Below are positions 1 to 8,746 of a DNA stretch of 64,000 bases, in pieces; within the stretch, counting starts at the first letter, position 1; every line of letters begins with the position of its first letter. The notes below the pieces were generated by a model. It was given only the letters and a program-made list of their open reading frames with translations. It had not been told where the DNA came from and did no database searches. The stretch covers positions 434,001 through 498,000 of the forward strand of contig NZ_CP019985.1 of NCBI RefSeq assembly GCF_002250115.1, read 5' to 3'. A program made the translations under genes and the position numbers. The DNA comes from Shouchella clausii. Lineage in GTDB: Bacteria; Bacillota; Bacilli; Bacillales; Bacillaceae_D.

Positions 1-129
1 TCACCTGTAGTTCCTATTCTTTTAGTTTATCAGCCTACTTACGTAATTAATAACCTTGAAGATACGTACATTCCTATACTAACACGAACAAGCGATGAAA
101 ACTTCGTTCAAATAACATCCTCCCAGTAA
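1..129 (+). CDS. 3' end of an unidentified gene (partial)
   Basis: The first frame is open from the window edge for 42 codons and ends at TAA 127-129. The translation includes VVPILLVYQPTYVINNLED and ends VQITSSQ. Composition looks protein-like, but I do not recognise the family. The beginning lies outside the window. It could be chance, because 42 open codons in AT-rich DNA is weak evidence. From 130 to 368 I see nothing assignable. Confidence 0.3.
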   Translation, partial: SPVVPILLVYQPTYVINNLEDTYIPILTRTSDENFVQITSSQ

Positions 130-368
130 GTTTGAAGCCGATCATGATATACTTGAACAGTTACTACATTTGTCTTTAAAATTTTAAATTGTAGTATTCT
201 TGACTATCACAGGTGGTAAAAATCGTATATGGATGGGTGGAAGAAACGTTTGCATAGAAACAACAATGGCTCATCATACGCGACTTTTACTGCCATTAAT
301 GGGAACACAAGTTGAACTTCCCACTATTTTATACCCCTTCCGTAACAACAGTTTGCAAGGAGAGATAA

Positions 369-1613
369 ATGATGATTGCCGATAAGTTTGATGTATTTTT
401 ATTTGATTTAGATGGGGTCGTTTATATAGGACCAGACCCACTTCCTGAGGCAGTAGAGTCGCTTCAACAATTACGAAAAAAACAAAAGGGCATTCGATTT
501 TTAACAAATAACCCTTGTACAACACGAGAAAAAACAGCAGAACGATTGAACGCTTTGGGTATAGAAGCAAGCTGCGACGAAATTATTACCTCTAGTTGGG
601 TGACGGCACAATACCTCAGTAAGGAGAACGTCACAACGGCCTTTGTTTTAGGTGATGAACATTTAAAGTGGGAATGCCAACAGGCAGGTATTGATATACA
701 GGACCAAGTAGATGTAGATGCAGTCGTTGTTGGATGGGACGATCAGGTGTCTTTTCATGACATAAAAAAGGCAGCAAACATGATTCAAAAAGGAGCCACA
801 TTCATTGCTACGAATATGGACAAAACCTTTCCCACACCCGAAGGTCCTTCGCCTGCCGTAGGGGCCATTGTGGAAGCGTTACGTGTGTCAACAGCAAAAG
901 AGCCTTTAGTTTTGGGGAAGCCCTATCCTCCTATGTTCAAGGAGGCGCTTCGTGATTTTCACCCGTCTTCTCAAGCAGTAATGATAGGCGATACTCCTTA
1001 TACCGACATTTTAGGAGCACATCAGGTAGGAATACCAGCTATTTTAATAGCAGACATCGATTTTACACCATACCCTTCAGCAAAAGATTTGCGTAACCCA
1101 GATGTTATCGTGCCTCATCTAAAGGGTCTATTTGACGACAATATCAACATAAAGCCATCGGTCAGTCCTTCCTTTTCTTGGCCCGATAATATCAAGGCAG
1201 GAGTGGCGGCCATTATTTTTGATAAAAAACAGAGAGTTCTCCTCATTAAACGTCTTGATAATGGATTATGGGGTATTCCCTCAGGTCATGTTGAACCAGG
1301 AGAAACCGTTGAAGAAGCGATCATTAGGGAGATTTGGGAAGAAACTGGCTTGAAAGTAAAAGTGAATAAGTTAATTGGAATTTATTCAGAGCCTTCCTCT
1401 CAAGTTTTCTCTTATCCAAACGGGAAGATAAGTCAGTTTATCACCTCTTGTTTTGAATGCGAGGTTGTGGGCGGAACACTAATCAAAACAAGCAACGAAA
1501 CATTAGATGCGAATTATTTTGACTGTAATGATTTACCAAGCAACCTTCTTCCTATGCATCCAATGTGGCTTCAAGATGCGTTAGCAAAGGAAGTAAAACC
1601 TTTTATTAGGTAG
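369..1613 (+). CDS. HAD-IIA (NagD-like) phosphatase fused to a C-terminal NUDIX hydrolase domain
   Basis: A two-domain 414-residue protein. Residues 8-255 are a HAD subfamily IIA phosphatase. The nucleophile motif FDLDG (D13, D15), the LTNNP motif, GKPYPP and GDTPYTDILGA are all visible, as in NagD and 4-nitrophenylphosphatases. Residues 275-400 are a NUDIX domain with a complete box: G306, E312, R320, E321, E324, E325, G327. NUDIX enzymes cut nucleoside diphosphates linked to X. HAD-IIA proteins alone are about 250-260 residues, so this is a real fusion and not an extended single domain. The substrate is unknown; a nucleotide-sugar or damaged nucleotide processed in two steps is an inference. 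The start ATG 369 (or 372) follows an AAGGAGAG site. Cytoplasmic and apparently monocistronic. Confidence 0.88.
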   Translation: MMIADKFDVFLFDLDGVVYIGPDPLPEAVESLQQLRKKQKGIRFLTNNPCTTREKTAERLNALGIEASCDEIITSSWVTAQYLSKENVTTAFVLGDEHLKWECQQAGIDIQDQVDVDAVVVGWDDQVSFHDIKKAANMIQKGATFIATNMDKTFPTPEGPSPAVGAIVEALRVSTAKEPLVLGKPYPPMFKEALRDFHPSSQAVMIGDTPYTDILGAHQVGIPAILIADIDFTPYPSAKDLRNPDVIVPHLKGLFDDNINIKPSVSPSFSWPDNIKAGVAAIIFDKKQRVLLIKRLDNGLWGIPSGHVEPGETVEEAIIREIWEETGLKVKVNKLIGIYSEPSSQVFSYPNGKISQFITSCFECEVVGGTLIKTSNETLDANYFDCNDLPSNLLPMHPMWLQDALAKEVKPFIR

Positions 1614-1736
1614 CATTTATATAACTATGGGCAACGGTCCTTTAGTCGGTAAAGAGCATGTCCCAAGATAGGCGCAAACTCTTTTTGACAGCTCAATACA
1701 TTGTCCATACTTCCCTGATGCCTAATCGGTACTGCT

Positions 1737-1781
1737 AAAAAGGTTCATTGGAGTTTAACTCCGATGAACCTTTTTTCTTTT
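1737..1781 (+). terminator. Rho-independent terminator
   Basis: A long near-perfect hairpin, with AAGGTTCATTGGAG pairing to CTCCGATGAACCTT, is flanked by A residues on the left and TTTTTTCTTTTT on the right. It probably ends transcription of the phosphatase-NUDIX gene from about 125 bp downstream. The A-run means it could also work from the minus strand. Confidence 0.8.
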
Positions 1782-2009
1782 TGAGGGAGAATGGCACATT
1801 GTCGCAATCGATTTTATTGAAGGGAGATCGGAATGCTGTGTCATGTAACTATTGTTTTTCATCCCTGTTCGACACGTACTGTAATCGTTTGTATACTAAT
1901 TAGTACCAATACAGTCAGGGATAGGAGTTGTTTATAACAAGTCCTTGCGCCTCAATGGCTAAATTTGTCGTTTCACTCTTACTCATGACTTCCCCCTGCC
2001 TTCTTTATT

Positions 2010-2540
2010 TCAAATGAAAAAAGATTTATGTTCTTTAGCCCATTCTTTAAATGTTTTAGCAGGGCGTCCTGTAAGCTCTTCGACAGTTGGCAAGACTGTA
2101 TAGCCGATTTCAGGAGTATTGGTCGTCATTTCAATAAAAAAGGCAATGCTTTCGTCATCGTAGCCCTCTTGTTTCCATTTATCAATCGCTTCCTCTTTAC
2201 TTAGTTCCACAAATGGAATCTCTTTGCCAATCGCTTCACTTATTATATTTACTTGATCGATGATTGATAACGTTTCTGGTCCAGTCAATGTGTATAGTTT
2301 CTCATGATGCCCGTCCTCAGTGAGTACGTGAACGAACACTTCTGCGATATCTTCCTCGTGAATAATTGCGCTAGCTGAATCTCCATTAAATTCACGGACA
2401 ACCCCTTCTTTTTTAATAGACTCTTGCCAATTGTCAATCGCATTGCCCATTGTACAAACGTCCATTGCATGTTGCTCTCTTTCAATGCTTGCTCAACATT
2501 GCCTTCCCCGTAATTAGTAAGGAGTGCAACTTTTAGCTTA
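2010..2540 (-). pseudogene. Decayed NmrA-type NAD(P)-binding reductase
   Basis: The open part (2010-2465) encodes the C-terminal half of an NmrA/SDR-like reductase: SASAIIHEEDIAEVFVHVL, then LYTLTGPETLS and ELTGRPAKTFKEWA. This is typical of NAD(P)H azoreductase-like proteins of about 280 residues. The residues expected just before it (KESNMQWTFVQ) are in a different frame (2430-2485), so there is a one-base frameshift near 2450. Upstream only a short in-frame stretch (KLKVALLTNYGEGNVEQ) remains, and the N-terminal NAD(P)-binding region is absent. The gene is therefore frameshifted and 5'-deleted and is almost certainly non-functional. Confidence 0.75.
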
Positions 2541-2545
2541 CTGTA

Positions 2546-2576
2546 CGAATCCTGACACCATCCGTGTCAGGATTCG
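2546..2576. repeat. Perfect inverted repeat at the broken end of the NmrA pseudogene
   Basis: CGAATCCTGACAC and its exact complement GTGTCAGGATTCG are separated by five bases. Neither side has a T-run, so it is not a typical terminator. It lies exactly where homology of the pseudogene stops, so it may mark the deletion junction or the end of a lost element. Confidence 0.6.
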
Positions 2577-2647
2577 TTAGACGAAGGTAAAAAAACGCAT
2601 AAAAAAATTCAAGGGCCTAAACCCTTGAAATTTATAATGAACATGAC

Positions 2648-3043
2648 TCACTTTGCAAAATTTAATTCCCATGATACTCCATTTCTGTCCTTGACAATCG
2701 CATGTTTCGCTCCCCAGAACGTATCCTGCAGTTCCATTTGTACTTCTCCGTCTTTTGACAGCTCGTTGTAGATGCGCGTTATTTCTTCTTCGCTGTCAAG
2801 GTCAGGACCGAGCAAAATATGACTGCCTTGGATCGTCTTTTGCCCAAATACATCAGCCATGTATAAAATGCAATTCCCATTGATGTGCAATTCGGCATGA
2901 ATGTACTTTCCTTCATGGCCTTTAAACATTTCAATGCCGTCAGACAACTGGGTATTTTTGATTTCTCCGCCGAAAACGTTTTGATAGTACTCAATTTCTT
3001 CTTTGCAATTCTCAATCCTGAGATGAGGCACGATTCTTTTCAT
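2648..3043 (-). CDS. VOC family protein (PhnB/YjdN-like)
   Basis: 131 residues with one glyoxalase/VOC fold: the start IVPHLRIENCKEEIEYYQNVF, a central FKGHEGKYIHAELHING, and the end DTFWGAKHAIVKDRNGVSWEL. This matches the PhnB-like group (DUF1428/3-demethylubiquinone-like). These form small homodimers, and most have no proven substrate. The start is preceded by AGGAGGAAGC. A single-gene unit; no function can be assigned beyond the fold. Confidence 0.8.
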   Translation of the reverse strand: MKRIVPHLRIENCKEEIEYYQNVFGGEIKNTQLSDGIEMFKGHEGKYIHAELHINGNCILYMADVFGQKTIQGSHILLGPDLDSEEEITRIYNELSKDGEVQMELQDTFWGAKHAIVKDRNGVSWELNFAK

Positions 3044-3151
3044 GAATGCTTCCTCCTAGTATGGCTTATATAGGCATAGCGTTTCATAACAGTATACCCT
3101 TTATTCAATGGAACATCCTTCATTCCTTCTTCTAAAGTCTGCGGCTAATGA

Positions 3152-3586
3152 TCATTTTTTCAAAGATACTTTAAACACATAACTTACTTTTTCATAGTCC
3201 ATTTTTTCTTCATAAAATCGATGTGCGCTTTCCCTTTGTAATCCAGATGATAAGGCAACTTGTTCATAATGATGGTTTTTTGCCCATTCATGTACATATG
3301 TAAGCAGCTTTTCTCCGTACCCTTTTGAACGTTTTTTCTGATCTGTGACTAAGTCGCAAACCCAGACGAATCGTCCATAATAGAGCGTCACCATTGGCTT
3401 AAAGCCAATAACAGCAACGATTTCATCCTCATCAAACAAAGCAAACATTTTGTATCGATCCTTTTCCTGCGCCTCGATTACGAATTCAAGATACGCGCTT
3501 TCGTCAAGATGAGTGCGCAACTGCTTTACTACTGGAAAGGCGGCGAGAATTTCTTTTTCTGATTGCAGTTCTTTTATCATTACCAT
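3152..3586 (-). CDS. GNAT family N-acetyltransferase
   Basis: 144 residues. The acetyl-CoA binding motif A appears as DLVTDQKKRSKGYGEKLL (a variant of the R/Q-x-x-G-x-G/A loop), preceded by the strand FVWVCDLV and followed by the motif B region VALSSGLQRESAHRFYEEK. This fits single-domain GNAT enzymes that acetylate an amine of unknown identity. The start ATG follows GGGGGGATATAC. It stands alone on the minus strand. Confidence 0.82.
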   Translation of the reverse strand: MVMIKELQSEKEILAAFPVVKQLRTHLDESAYLEFVIEAQEKDRYKMFALFDEDEIVAVIGFKPMVTLYYGRFVWVCDLVTDQKKRSKGYGEKLLTYVHEWAKNHHYEQVALSSGLQRESAHRFYEEKMDYEKVSYVFKVSLKK

Positions 3587-3759
3587 GTATATCCCCCCAA
3601 CTTCTTTAGCTGCTTAAGAAATTTAATATAGCACGTTTCTTTATTCCGTAAAACCTGTTAAATTCTTATTTTGGCAGTGCCTTACGGGAACAAAAAGGTT
3701 CTTTGAATCGCCTTTATATGTTATAACTAATGAAGTTGCTTGATCTAGGAAGTGAGCCA

Positions 3760-4476
3760 ATGTCAGACAAACATAAACTACTACCGGCTTTAAAAGCAGC
3801 GTTTCCGTATACCATACCGATTCTAGCTGGCTTTTTATTTTTAGGAATCGCTTATGGAATTTACATGAACGCTTTAGGATTCGCGCCCATTTATGCTATT
3901 TTAATGAGCTTAACGATCTTTGCAGGGTCGATGGAATTCGTAGCAGCGCATTTGTTGCTCGTTGCCTTTAACCCGCTTAACGCTTTATTGCTTACACTCA
4001 TGTTAAACGCAAGGCATTTATTTTATGGCATATCGATGTTGGAAAAATACAAAGGGACGGGGAAAAAGAAGTTTTATTTAATCTTTGGTCTTTGTGATGA
4101 ATCGTTTGCCATAAACAATACCGTTCAAATACCACCCCATGTCGATAAGGGATGGTTCATGTTTTTTGTTACTTTGCTCAACCACATTTATTGGGTTGTG
4201 GGCGCCACGATAGGAAGCCTCTTCGGCTCTATTGTTACGTTTAACACGACTGGTTTAGAGTTTGTGATGACTGCCTTATTTGTCGTGATTTTTCTTGAAC
4301 AGTGGTCAAAAGAGAAAACGCATCAAAGCTCATTAATAGGGTTAGGCGTTTCCATTTTGACATTAATCGTATTTGGTGGAGAAAACTTTATTATCCCTGC
4401 AATGGCACTGATGTTAGCCATTCTAACCTTCATGAGAAAACCTTTAGAGAAAGTAGAGGGAACAGCTAGACAATGA
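3760..4476 (+). CDS. azlC: AzlC family branched-chain amino acid exporter, large subunit
   Basis: An integral membrane protein with several hydrophobic segments. AzlC signatures include [19 protein letters not shown] near the start, [23 protein letters not shown] and FGLCDESFA. AzlC and AzlD form a two-component permease (LIV-E family) that exports branched-chain amino acids and analogues such as azaleucine. I prefer ATG 3760 (AGGAAG seven bases upstream, protein beginning MSDKHKLLP) over the upstream ATG 3730, which lacks a ribosome site. It overlaps azlD by four bases, so the two are translationally coupled. Confidence 0.88.
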   Translation: MSDKHKLLPALKAAFPYTIPILAGFLFLGIAYGIYMNALGFAPIYAILMSLTIFAGSMEFVAAHLLLVAFNPLNALLLTLMLNARHLFYGISMLEKYKGTGKKKFYLIFGLCDESFAINNTVQIPPHVDKGWFMFFVTLLNHIYWVVGATIGSLFGSIVTFNTTGLEFVMTALFVVIFLEQWSKEKTHQSSLIGLGVSILTLIVFGGENFIIPAMALMLAILTFMRKPLEKVEGTARQ

Positions 4477-4799
4477 CCGTGCCGCAACAAGTGATCATCA
4501 TTCTCATCGTTGTTTTTGGAACAATGATGACTCGTTTTTTACCATTTTTAATTTTCTCAGCTGAGAAACCAACACCTTCATATATTAAATATTTGGGAAA
4601 GGTTCTTCCACCAGCAGTATTTGGCTTACTTGTCATTTATTCTTTAAGAAAAGTGAACGTCTTTGAAGGAAATTACGGCATCCCAGAACTCGTTTCTGTT
4701 CTTGTCATCATCGTTTTGCATTCCTGGAAAAGAAATATGTTGCTGTCTATAGCAAGTGGGACCATTTTGTATATGTTCTTCGTGCAAATCGTATTTTGA
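4473..4799 (+). CDS. azlD: AzlD family branched-chain amino acid exporter, small subunit
   Basis: 108 residues with four hydrophobic helices. The family pattern [11 protein letters not shown] followed by [19 protein letters not shown] is clear. It starts within the azlC stop (ATGA overlap), the usual arrangement for the obligate small partner of AzlC. No regulator gene (azlB-like) is next to the pair. Confidence 0.88.
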   Translation: MTVPQQVIIILIVVFGTMMTRFLPFLIFSAEKPTPSYIKYLGKVLPPAVFGLLVIYSLRKVNVFEGNYGIPELVSVLVIIVLHSWKRNMLLSIASGTILYMFFVQIVF

Positions 4800-4865
4800 A
4801 CGATTCATAGATTGTGAAGAATGATTTGAAACAAACGAAGAAAGACTACTTTAGAGGTGAATCAT

Positions 4866-5234
4866 ATGGACGCTTTTAAAGAATTTTTAGATCGCATTGA
4901 TAACCCGCAACACCGGGCGCGAACGGAAGAGGTTTTGGCCTGGGTAACGAAAACATTTCCACATTTAGTGCCGAAAATCGCATGGAATCAGCCTATGTTT
5001 ACCGATCACGATACATTTATTATCGGCTTCAGCGTCGCTAAGCATCATTTGGCTGTTGCCCCTGAACAAGCGGGGATTCATCAATTCGCTGATGAGATTG
5101 AACAGGCTGGCTATGATCACACTAAGGAACTGGTACGTATCAAGTGGGATCGTCCAGTTGATTTTTCATTATTAGAAAAGATGATCGAGTTTAATATACG
5201 GGATAAGGCAGACTGCACAACTTTTTGGCGGTAG
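4866..5234 (+). CDS. DUF1801 family protein (YdhG-like)
   Basis: 122 residues of the YdhG/frataxin-like DUF1801 fold. Visible features are the helix start AFKEFLDRI, the conserved KIAWNQPMFTDHDTFIIGFS and a late RIKWDRPVDFSLLEKMIEFN. In B. subtilis, proteins of this fold (Fra/YdhG) have been linked to iron handling; applying that here is inference. ATG 4866 has the ribosome site AGAGGTGA five bases upstream. The GTG at 4857 lies inside that site and is unlikely to be the start. Confidence 0.8.
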   Translation: MDAFKEFLDRIDNPQHRARTEEVLAWVTKTFPHLVPKIAWNQPMFTDHDTFIIGFSVAKHHLAVAPEQAGIHQFADEIEQAGYDHTKELVRIKWDRPVDFSLLEKMIEFNIRDKADCTTFWR

Positions 5235-5255
5235 ACAGTTGGCGGAACAAGTTTT

Positions 5256-5290
5256 AGGGGGGTGCATTGTGGGACGATGCCCCCTTTTTA
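5256..5290 (+). terminator. Rho-independent terminator after the DUF1801 gene
   Basis: A GC-rich hairpin pairs GGGG and GCAT with ATGC and CCCC, leaving one bulged T, and is followed by TTTTT. From here to 5485 I see no convincing gene. Confidence 0.8.
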
Positions 5291-5485
5291 CATACACTCT
5301 GGCTGAATCCTATTACCGAATAAGCCCTTTTTCAAAATATGTCCTAAGGGCAAGCCCGAATACTAGTGGCCCGCGCTCGCTAAAGGGTAATTTCCAAGTC
5401 AAAACAACCATTCCCCCCTCCCTCCACACTGCTACCATCACTTGCGATTTTTTTATTCACGCCTGGACTCGTCTTATAAAAATGA

Positions 5486-5543
5486 TTGACAAGCCACCAA
5501 ATGGTGTCCTATAATCAATACGTCACTAAATGGTGTCCAATTA
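5486..5543 (+). promoter_or_regulatory. Consensus SigA promoter with paired operators for the ArsR-type regulator
   Basis: TTGACA (5486-5491) and TATAAT (5510-5515) are separated by 18 bases, a perfect match at both boxes. The spacer holds CACCAAATGGTG (5495-5506), and a second copy, CACTAAATGGTG (5524-5535), begins at about +2. Both are near-palindromes (CACC-N4-GGTG) 29 bp apart. A dimeric repressor bound there would block RNA polymerase, so autorepression by the gene at 5604 is the simplest reading. Confidence 0.75.
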
Positions 5544-5603
5544 TAAATTGTCAAACAGCCACTGACGGCTTACTTTTGGCAATCATTATTAGGAGAGGGT
5601 GTT

Positions 5604-5933
5604 GTGAACGAGTATAGCCCATCGCGGGACGTGTTTGACGCGATTGCCGATCCAACTCGGCGCCATTTAATTCATCTTTTGGCAGAAGCAGATGAAATGC
5701 CACTCTATGAATTGACGGCACAGTTTCATATGGGCCGAACAGCCGTATCAAAGCATTTGACTGTCTTGAAAGAAGCCGATTTAGTTCGTGACCGAAAAGT
5801 CGGCAGAGAAACGCGATTTAGACTAAACGCCGCTCCTCTGAGAGAAGTTCAAGATTGGGTCGTTTTCTACAGCAAGTACTGGAATACGAACATGTTGCGC
5901 TTAGGCCAACTATTAGAGGAGGACGAAGAATGA
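5604..5933 (+). CDS. ArsR family winged-helix transcriptional regulator
   Basis: 109 residues. The N-terminus FDAIADPTRRHLIHLL and the recognition helix region MGRTAVSKHLTVLKEADLV are classic for the SdpR-like ArsR branch, and no metal-binding Cys motif is present. Members of this branch often pair with an SRPBCC (AHSA1) partner, as here. The GTG start follows AGGAGAGG, and the stop overlaps the next start (ATGA). It probably represses its own operon through the CACC-N4-GGTG sites. The ligand is unknown. Confidence 0.88.
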   Translation: MNEYSPSRDVFDAIADPTRRHLIHLLAEADEMPLYELTAQFHMGRTAVSKHLTVLKEADLVRDRKVGRETRFRLNAAPLREVQDWVVFYSKYWNTNMLRLGQLLEEDEE

Positions 5934-6328
5934 GTTTAAAATTAGAATTGGATTTCCAATACAAGACGTCAATCGAAAAACTTTGGTCAGCTATCACTGA
6001 CTCAAACAAGCTTGCCCAATGGATTACGGAAAATGATTTTAAGCCTATTGTAGGTCATCGCTTTCAATTTCGCCATGAGCCATCCGAATGGTGGGATGGT
6101 ATTGTCGAAGGCGAAGTGCTTGTTGTCGATGAACCGAATCGCTTGTCTTATACTTGGGCAACCGGAGAGGAAAGGCATACCGTCACTTTGACGCTTCAGG
6201 ATTTAGGGGACGGAAAGGTGAACCTTCATCTCGAACAAACTGGATTTTCGAATGTTCATGGCCTCGAAGGCGCGAAGCATGGTTGGAGTGCTTGGGCCAA
6301 CGAACTTCCACAAGTGTTGGAACAATAA
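5930..6328 (+). CDS. SRPBCC (AHSA1-like) domain protein
   Basis: 132 residues of the START/Bet v1-like fold. The opening LELDFQYKTSIEKLWSAITD and the region LAQWITENDFKPIVGHRFQF match Aha1 C-terminal-like proteins, and a helix near HGWSAWANELPQVLEQ closes the lipophilic pocket. These proteins bind hydrophobic small molecules. ATG 5930 overlaps the arsR-type stop and GAGGAGGA lies upstream. Upstream in-frame starts are inside the regulator gene and are unlikely. The pairing suggests a ligand-sensing or ligand-sequestering role for the operon. Confidence 0.85.
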   Translation: MSLKLELDFQYKTSIEKLWSAITDSNKLAQWITENDFKPIVGHRFQFRHEPSEWWDGIVEGEVLVVDEPNRLSYTWATGEERHTVTLTLQDLGDGKVNLHLEQTGFSNVHGLEGAKHGWSAWANELPQVLEQ

Positions 6329-6353
6329 CTTGCACTCGGTTGTTAATCGTTGC

Positions 6354-6384
6354 AAACCGGCTGCAAACAGCATGCAGCCGGTTT
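6354..6384 (+). terminator. Strong stem-loop between the SRPBCC and UvrA-like genes
   Basis: A perfect 12-bp stem (AAACCGGCTGCA / TGCAGCCGGTTT) with a 7-base loop. It lacks a T-run, so it may be a weak terminator or an mRNA-processing hairpin that partly separates uvrA-like expression from the regulator pair. Confidence 0.5.
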
Positions 6385-6440
6385 CGTAATGACTAAGCGA
6401 ACCATACAAGAAAACGATTTCTATTGGAAGGATGTTACGT

Positions 6441-8696
6441 ATGAGCGAATCGAATCGAGAATACATCGTCATCTCGGGTGCAAGGGAAAACAATCTTCAA
6501 AACGTCTCATTGCGCATCCCTAAGCGAAAGATCACCATTTTCACAGGCGTTTCTGGATCAGGCAAGTCATCGATTGTCTTTGATACCATCGCCGCAGAAT
6601 CGACCCGTTTGCTGAATGAGAACTTCAGCATGTTCGTGCGCAGCTTCCTCCCCCGCGTTCCTCAGCCAGATACAGACGCGATTGAGAACCTAAGCATGGC
6701 AGTAATCGTAGACCAGAAGCGGCTAGGCGGCGGCTCTCATTCCACAATGGGCACAATTACTGATATCTCACCGATTCTCCGTCTTCTTTTCTCCAGAGCA
6801 GGCCAGCCCTACGTTGGAGAATCAAACATGTTCTCCTTTAACGATCCCCAAGGTATGTGTCCCGAATGTAACGGTATTGGCCGCAAACTGAACGTCGACA
6901 TGGACAAAGCAGTTGATCTGTCAAAATCGTTGAACGAAGGGGCCATTAAACTACCTGATTATAAAGTCGACGGTTGGGACTGGTCATTGGTTGTACAGGC
7001 AGGACCCTTTGACCCTGATAAAAAACTGAGCCACTATTCGGACGAAGAGCTAGAAAAACTGCTTTACAGCAAAGCGAAAAAAGTAAAGATGGACTTTGCA
7101 GGAAAAGCAACAAATGTCACAGTAGAAGGCGTGATTGAGAAGTTCACCAACAAATACATCAAGCAAGATTTGAAGACGAAGTCTGAGCGTACACAAAAAG
7201 CAGTTGCGCCATTTATCACCGAGGGCACATGCTCCACTTGCCACGGCTCGAGACTTAGTCAGGCAGCACTCAGCTGCAAAATGAATGGCTTTAACATTGC
7301 AGAAATGTCTTCCATGGAGGTCGGACAGCTCATTCGCATCATTCATGAGGTCGACATCCCTGTTGCTGCGCCGATCATAAAGTCGTTGTCAGAGAGGCTA
7401 CAACATCTTGTCGATATTGGTCTTGATTACCTAACATTAGATCGGGAAACAGATACATTGTCCGGCGGCGAATCGCAGCGCGTCAAGATGGTCAAGCACC
7501 TGAGCGGTAGCCTAGTAGATGTCACGTACATCTTTGATGAGCCGAGCGTAGGCTTGCATCCCCGCGACGTACACCGCTTAAACGAACTGCTGCAAAAGCT
7601 GCGCGACAAAGGCAATACGGTAATTGTTGTCGAGCATGATCCGGATGTAATCAAGGTCGCCGATCATATTGTTGACGTCGGGCCTCACGCTGGCAGCCAT
7701 GGAGGTACGATCGTATACGAAGGAAGTTTTCAAGGCCTGTTGGAGTCAGGTACTTTGACCGGTACCCATATGAAGCGGCCACTTGAGCTGAAACATGACA
7801 CAAGGCAGCCCTCCGGCAAGCTGTCCATCAAGAATGCGACATTGCATAACTTACAGGACGTAAATGTCACAATTCCAACAGGAGTGCTGACCGTTGTTAC
7901 AGGTGTGGCTGGCTCAGGCAAAAGTACGCTCATTAACGACGTATTCCTCAGCCAGAATCCAGGTGCCATTGTCATCGACCAGTCGGCAGTAGGCGTGTCT
8001 ACACGTTCAAATCCCGCAACCTACACGGGCATAATGGATGATGTGCGCAAAGCGTTTGCTTCTGCTAACAAAGTTAACAAAGGATTGTTCAGTTTCAACT
8101 CCAAGGGAGCTTGCGAAAACTGCCAAGGGCTCGGCGTCGTGTATACAGATCTTGCCTTTCTTGAAAGCGTGAAACTGCCATGTGAAGTATGCAGAGGCAG
8201 ACGGTTTAAGGAAGAAGTCCTTGCCTACAAGTTAAATGGCAAGTCTATTGCAGAAGTTCTTGAGATGACTGTAGAGCGGGCATTGGAATTTTTCGAACAA
8301 AAAGAGATTGTCCGCAAGCTTCAGGCAATGAGTGACGTAGGGTTGAATTATATTACACTTGGCCAGCCACTTAGCACCCTTTCAGGCGGGGAATGCCAGC
8401 GTATCAAGTTGGCAAGCGAACTTCACAAGCAGGGCAGCATCTACGTGATGGACGAGCCGACAACTGGCCTGCATATGGCAGATATCGGCCTGCTTTTAAC
8501 GATCATGAACCGCCTTGTCGATGCCGGCAATACAGTAATCGTCATTGAGCATAACCTCGATGTCATTAGCCAAGCGGATTGGATTATTGATATGGGACCA
8601 GACGGAGGCAGCAACGGCGGCGAGGTCGTGTTCGAAGGCACGCCTTCACAGATTATCCACGCAGAGCAGTCGATCACAGGAAAATATTTGACATAG
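6441..8696 (+). CDS. UvrA-like tandem ABC ATPase (short, UvrA2-type)
   Basis: 751 residues. It carries two nucleotide-binding halves, with Walker A GVSGSGKSS near residue 40 and GVAGSGKST near 7900-7926, and signature motifs LSGGESQRVKM and LSGGECQRIKL. Zinc-type CxxC pairs are present (CPECNGIG, CSTCHG, CENCQG, CEVCRG). Canonical UvrA is about 940-960 residues; this one is about 190 shorter, and the N-terminal insertion carrying the UvrB-binding domain appears reduced. UvrA2-type proteins are linked to tolerance of DNA-binding drugs rather than core repair. ATG 6441 follows GGAAGG by nine bases and is preferred over ATG 6432. Its position behind a small-molecule sensor pair suggests inducible protection. 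Confidence 0.85.
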   Translation: MSESNREYIVISGARENNLQNVSLRIPKRKITIFTGVSGSGKSSIVFDTIAAESTRLLNENFSMFVRSFLPRVPQPDTDAIENLSMAVIVDQKRLGGGSHSTMGTITDISPILRLLFSRAGQPYVGESNMFSFNDPQGMCPECNGIGRKLNVDMDKAVDLSKSLNEGAIKLPDYKVDGWDWSLVVQAGPFDPDKKLSHYSDEELEKLLYSKAKKVKMDFAGKATNVTVEGVIEKFTNKYIKQDLKTKSERTQKAVAPFITEGTCSTCHGSRLSQAALSCKMNGFNIAEMSSMEVGQLIRIIHEVDIPVAAPIIKSLSERLQHLVDIGLDYLTLDRETDTLSGGESQRVKMVKHLSGSLVDVTYIFDEPSVGLHPRDVHRLNELLQKLRDKGNTVIVVEHDPDVIKVADHIVDVGPHAGSHGGTIVYEGSFQGLLESGTLTGTHMKRPLELKHDTRQPSGKLSIKNATLHNLQDVNVTIPTGVLTVVTGVAGSGKSTLINDVFLSQNPGAIVIDQSAVGVSTRSNPATYTGIMDDVRKAFASANKVNKGLFSFNSKGACENCQGLGVVYTDLAFLESVKLPCEVCRGRRFKEEVLAYKLNGKSIAEVLEMTVERALEFFEQKEIVRKLQAMSDVGLNYITLGQPLSTLSGGECQRIKLASELHKQGSIYVMDEPTTGLHMADIGLLLTIMNRLVDAGNTVIVIEHNLDVISQADWIIDMGPDGGSNGGEVVFEGTPSQIIHAEQSITGKYLT

Positions 8697-8746
8697 AGCA
8701 GGAAATCGTTTAGAAAAGCCCGCTATTCGGGAAAAGGAGCTGAAAC

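Noticed and set aside
200-385. A 61-codon open frame before the phosphatase-NUDIX gene.
   Set aside because: It overlaps the ribosome site and start of a well-supported gene and has no family character.
5239-5514. A 91-codon open frame on the plus strand.
   Set aside because: It runs through a terminator hairpin and the consensus promoter/operator region, and has no ribosome site or recognisable protein features.
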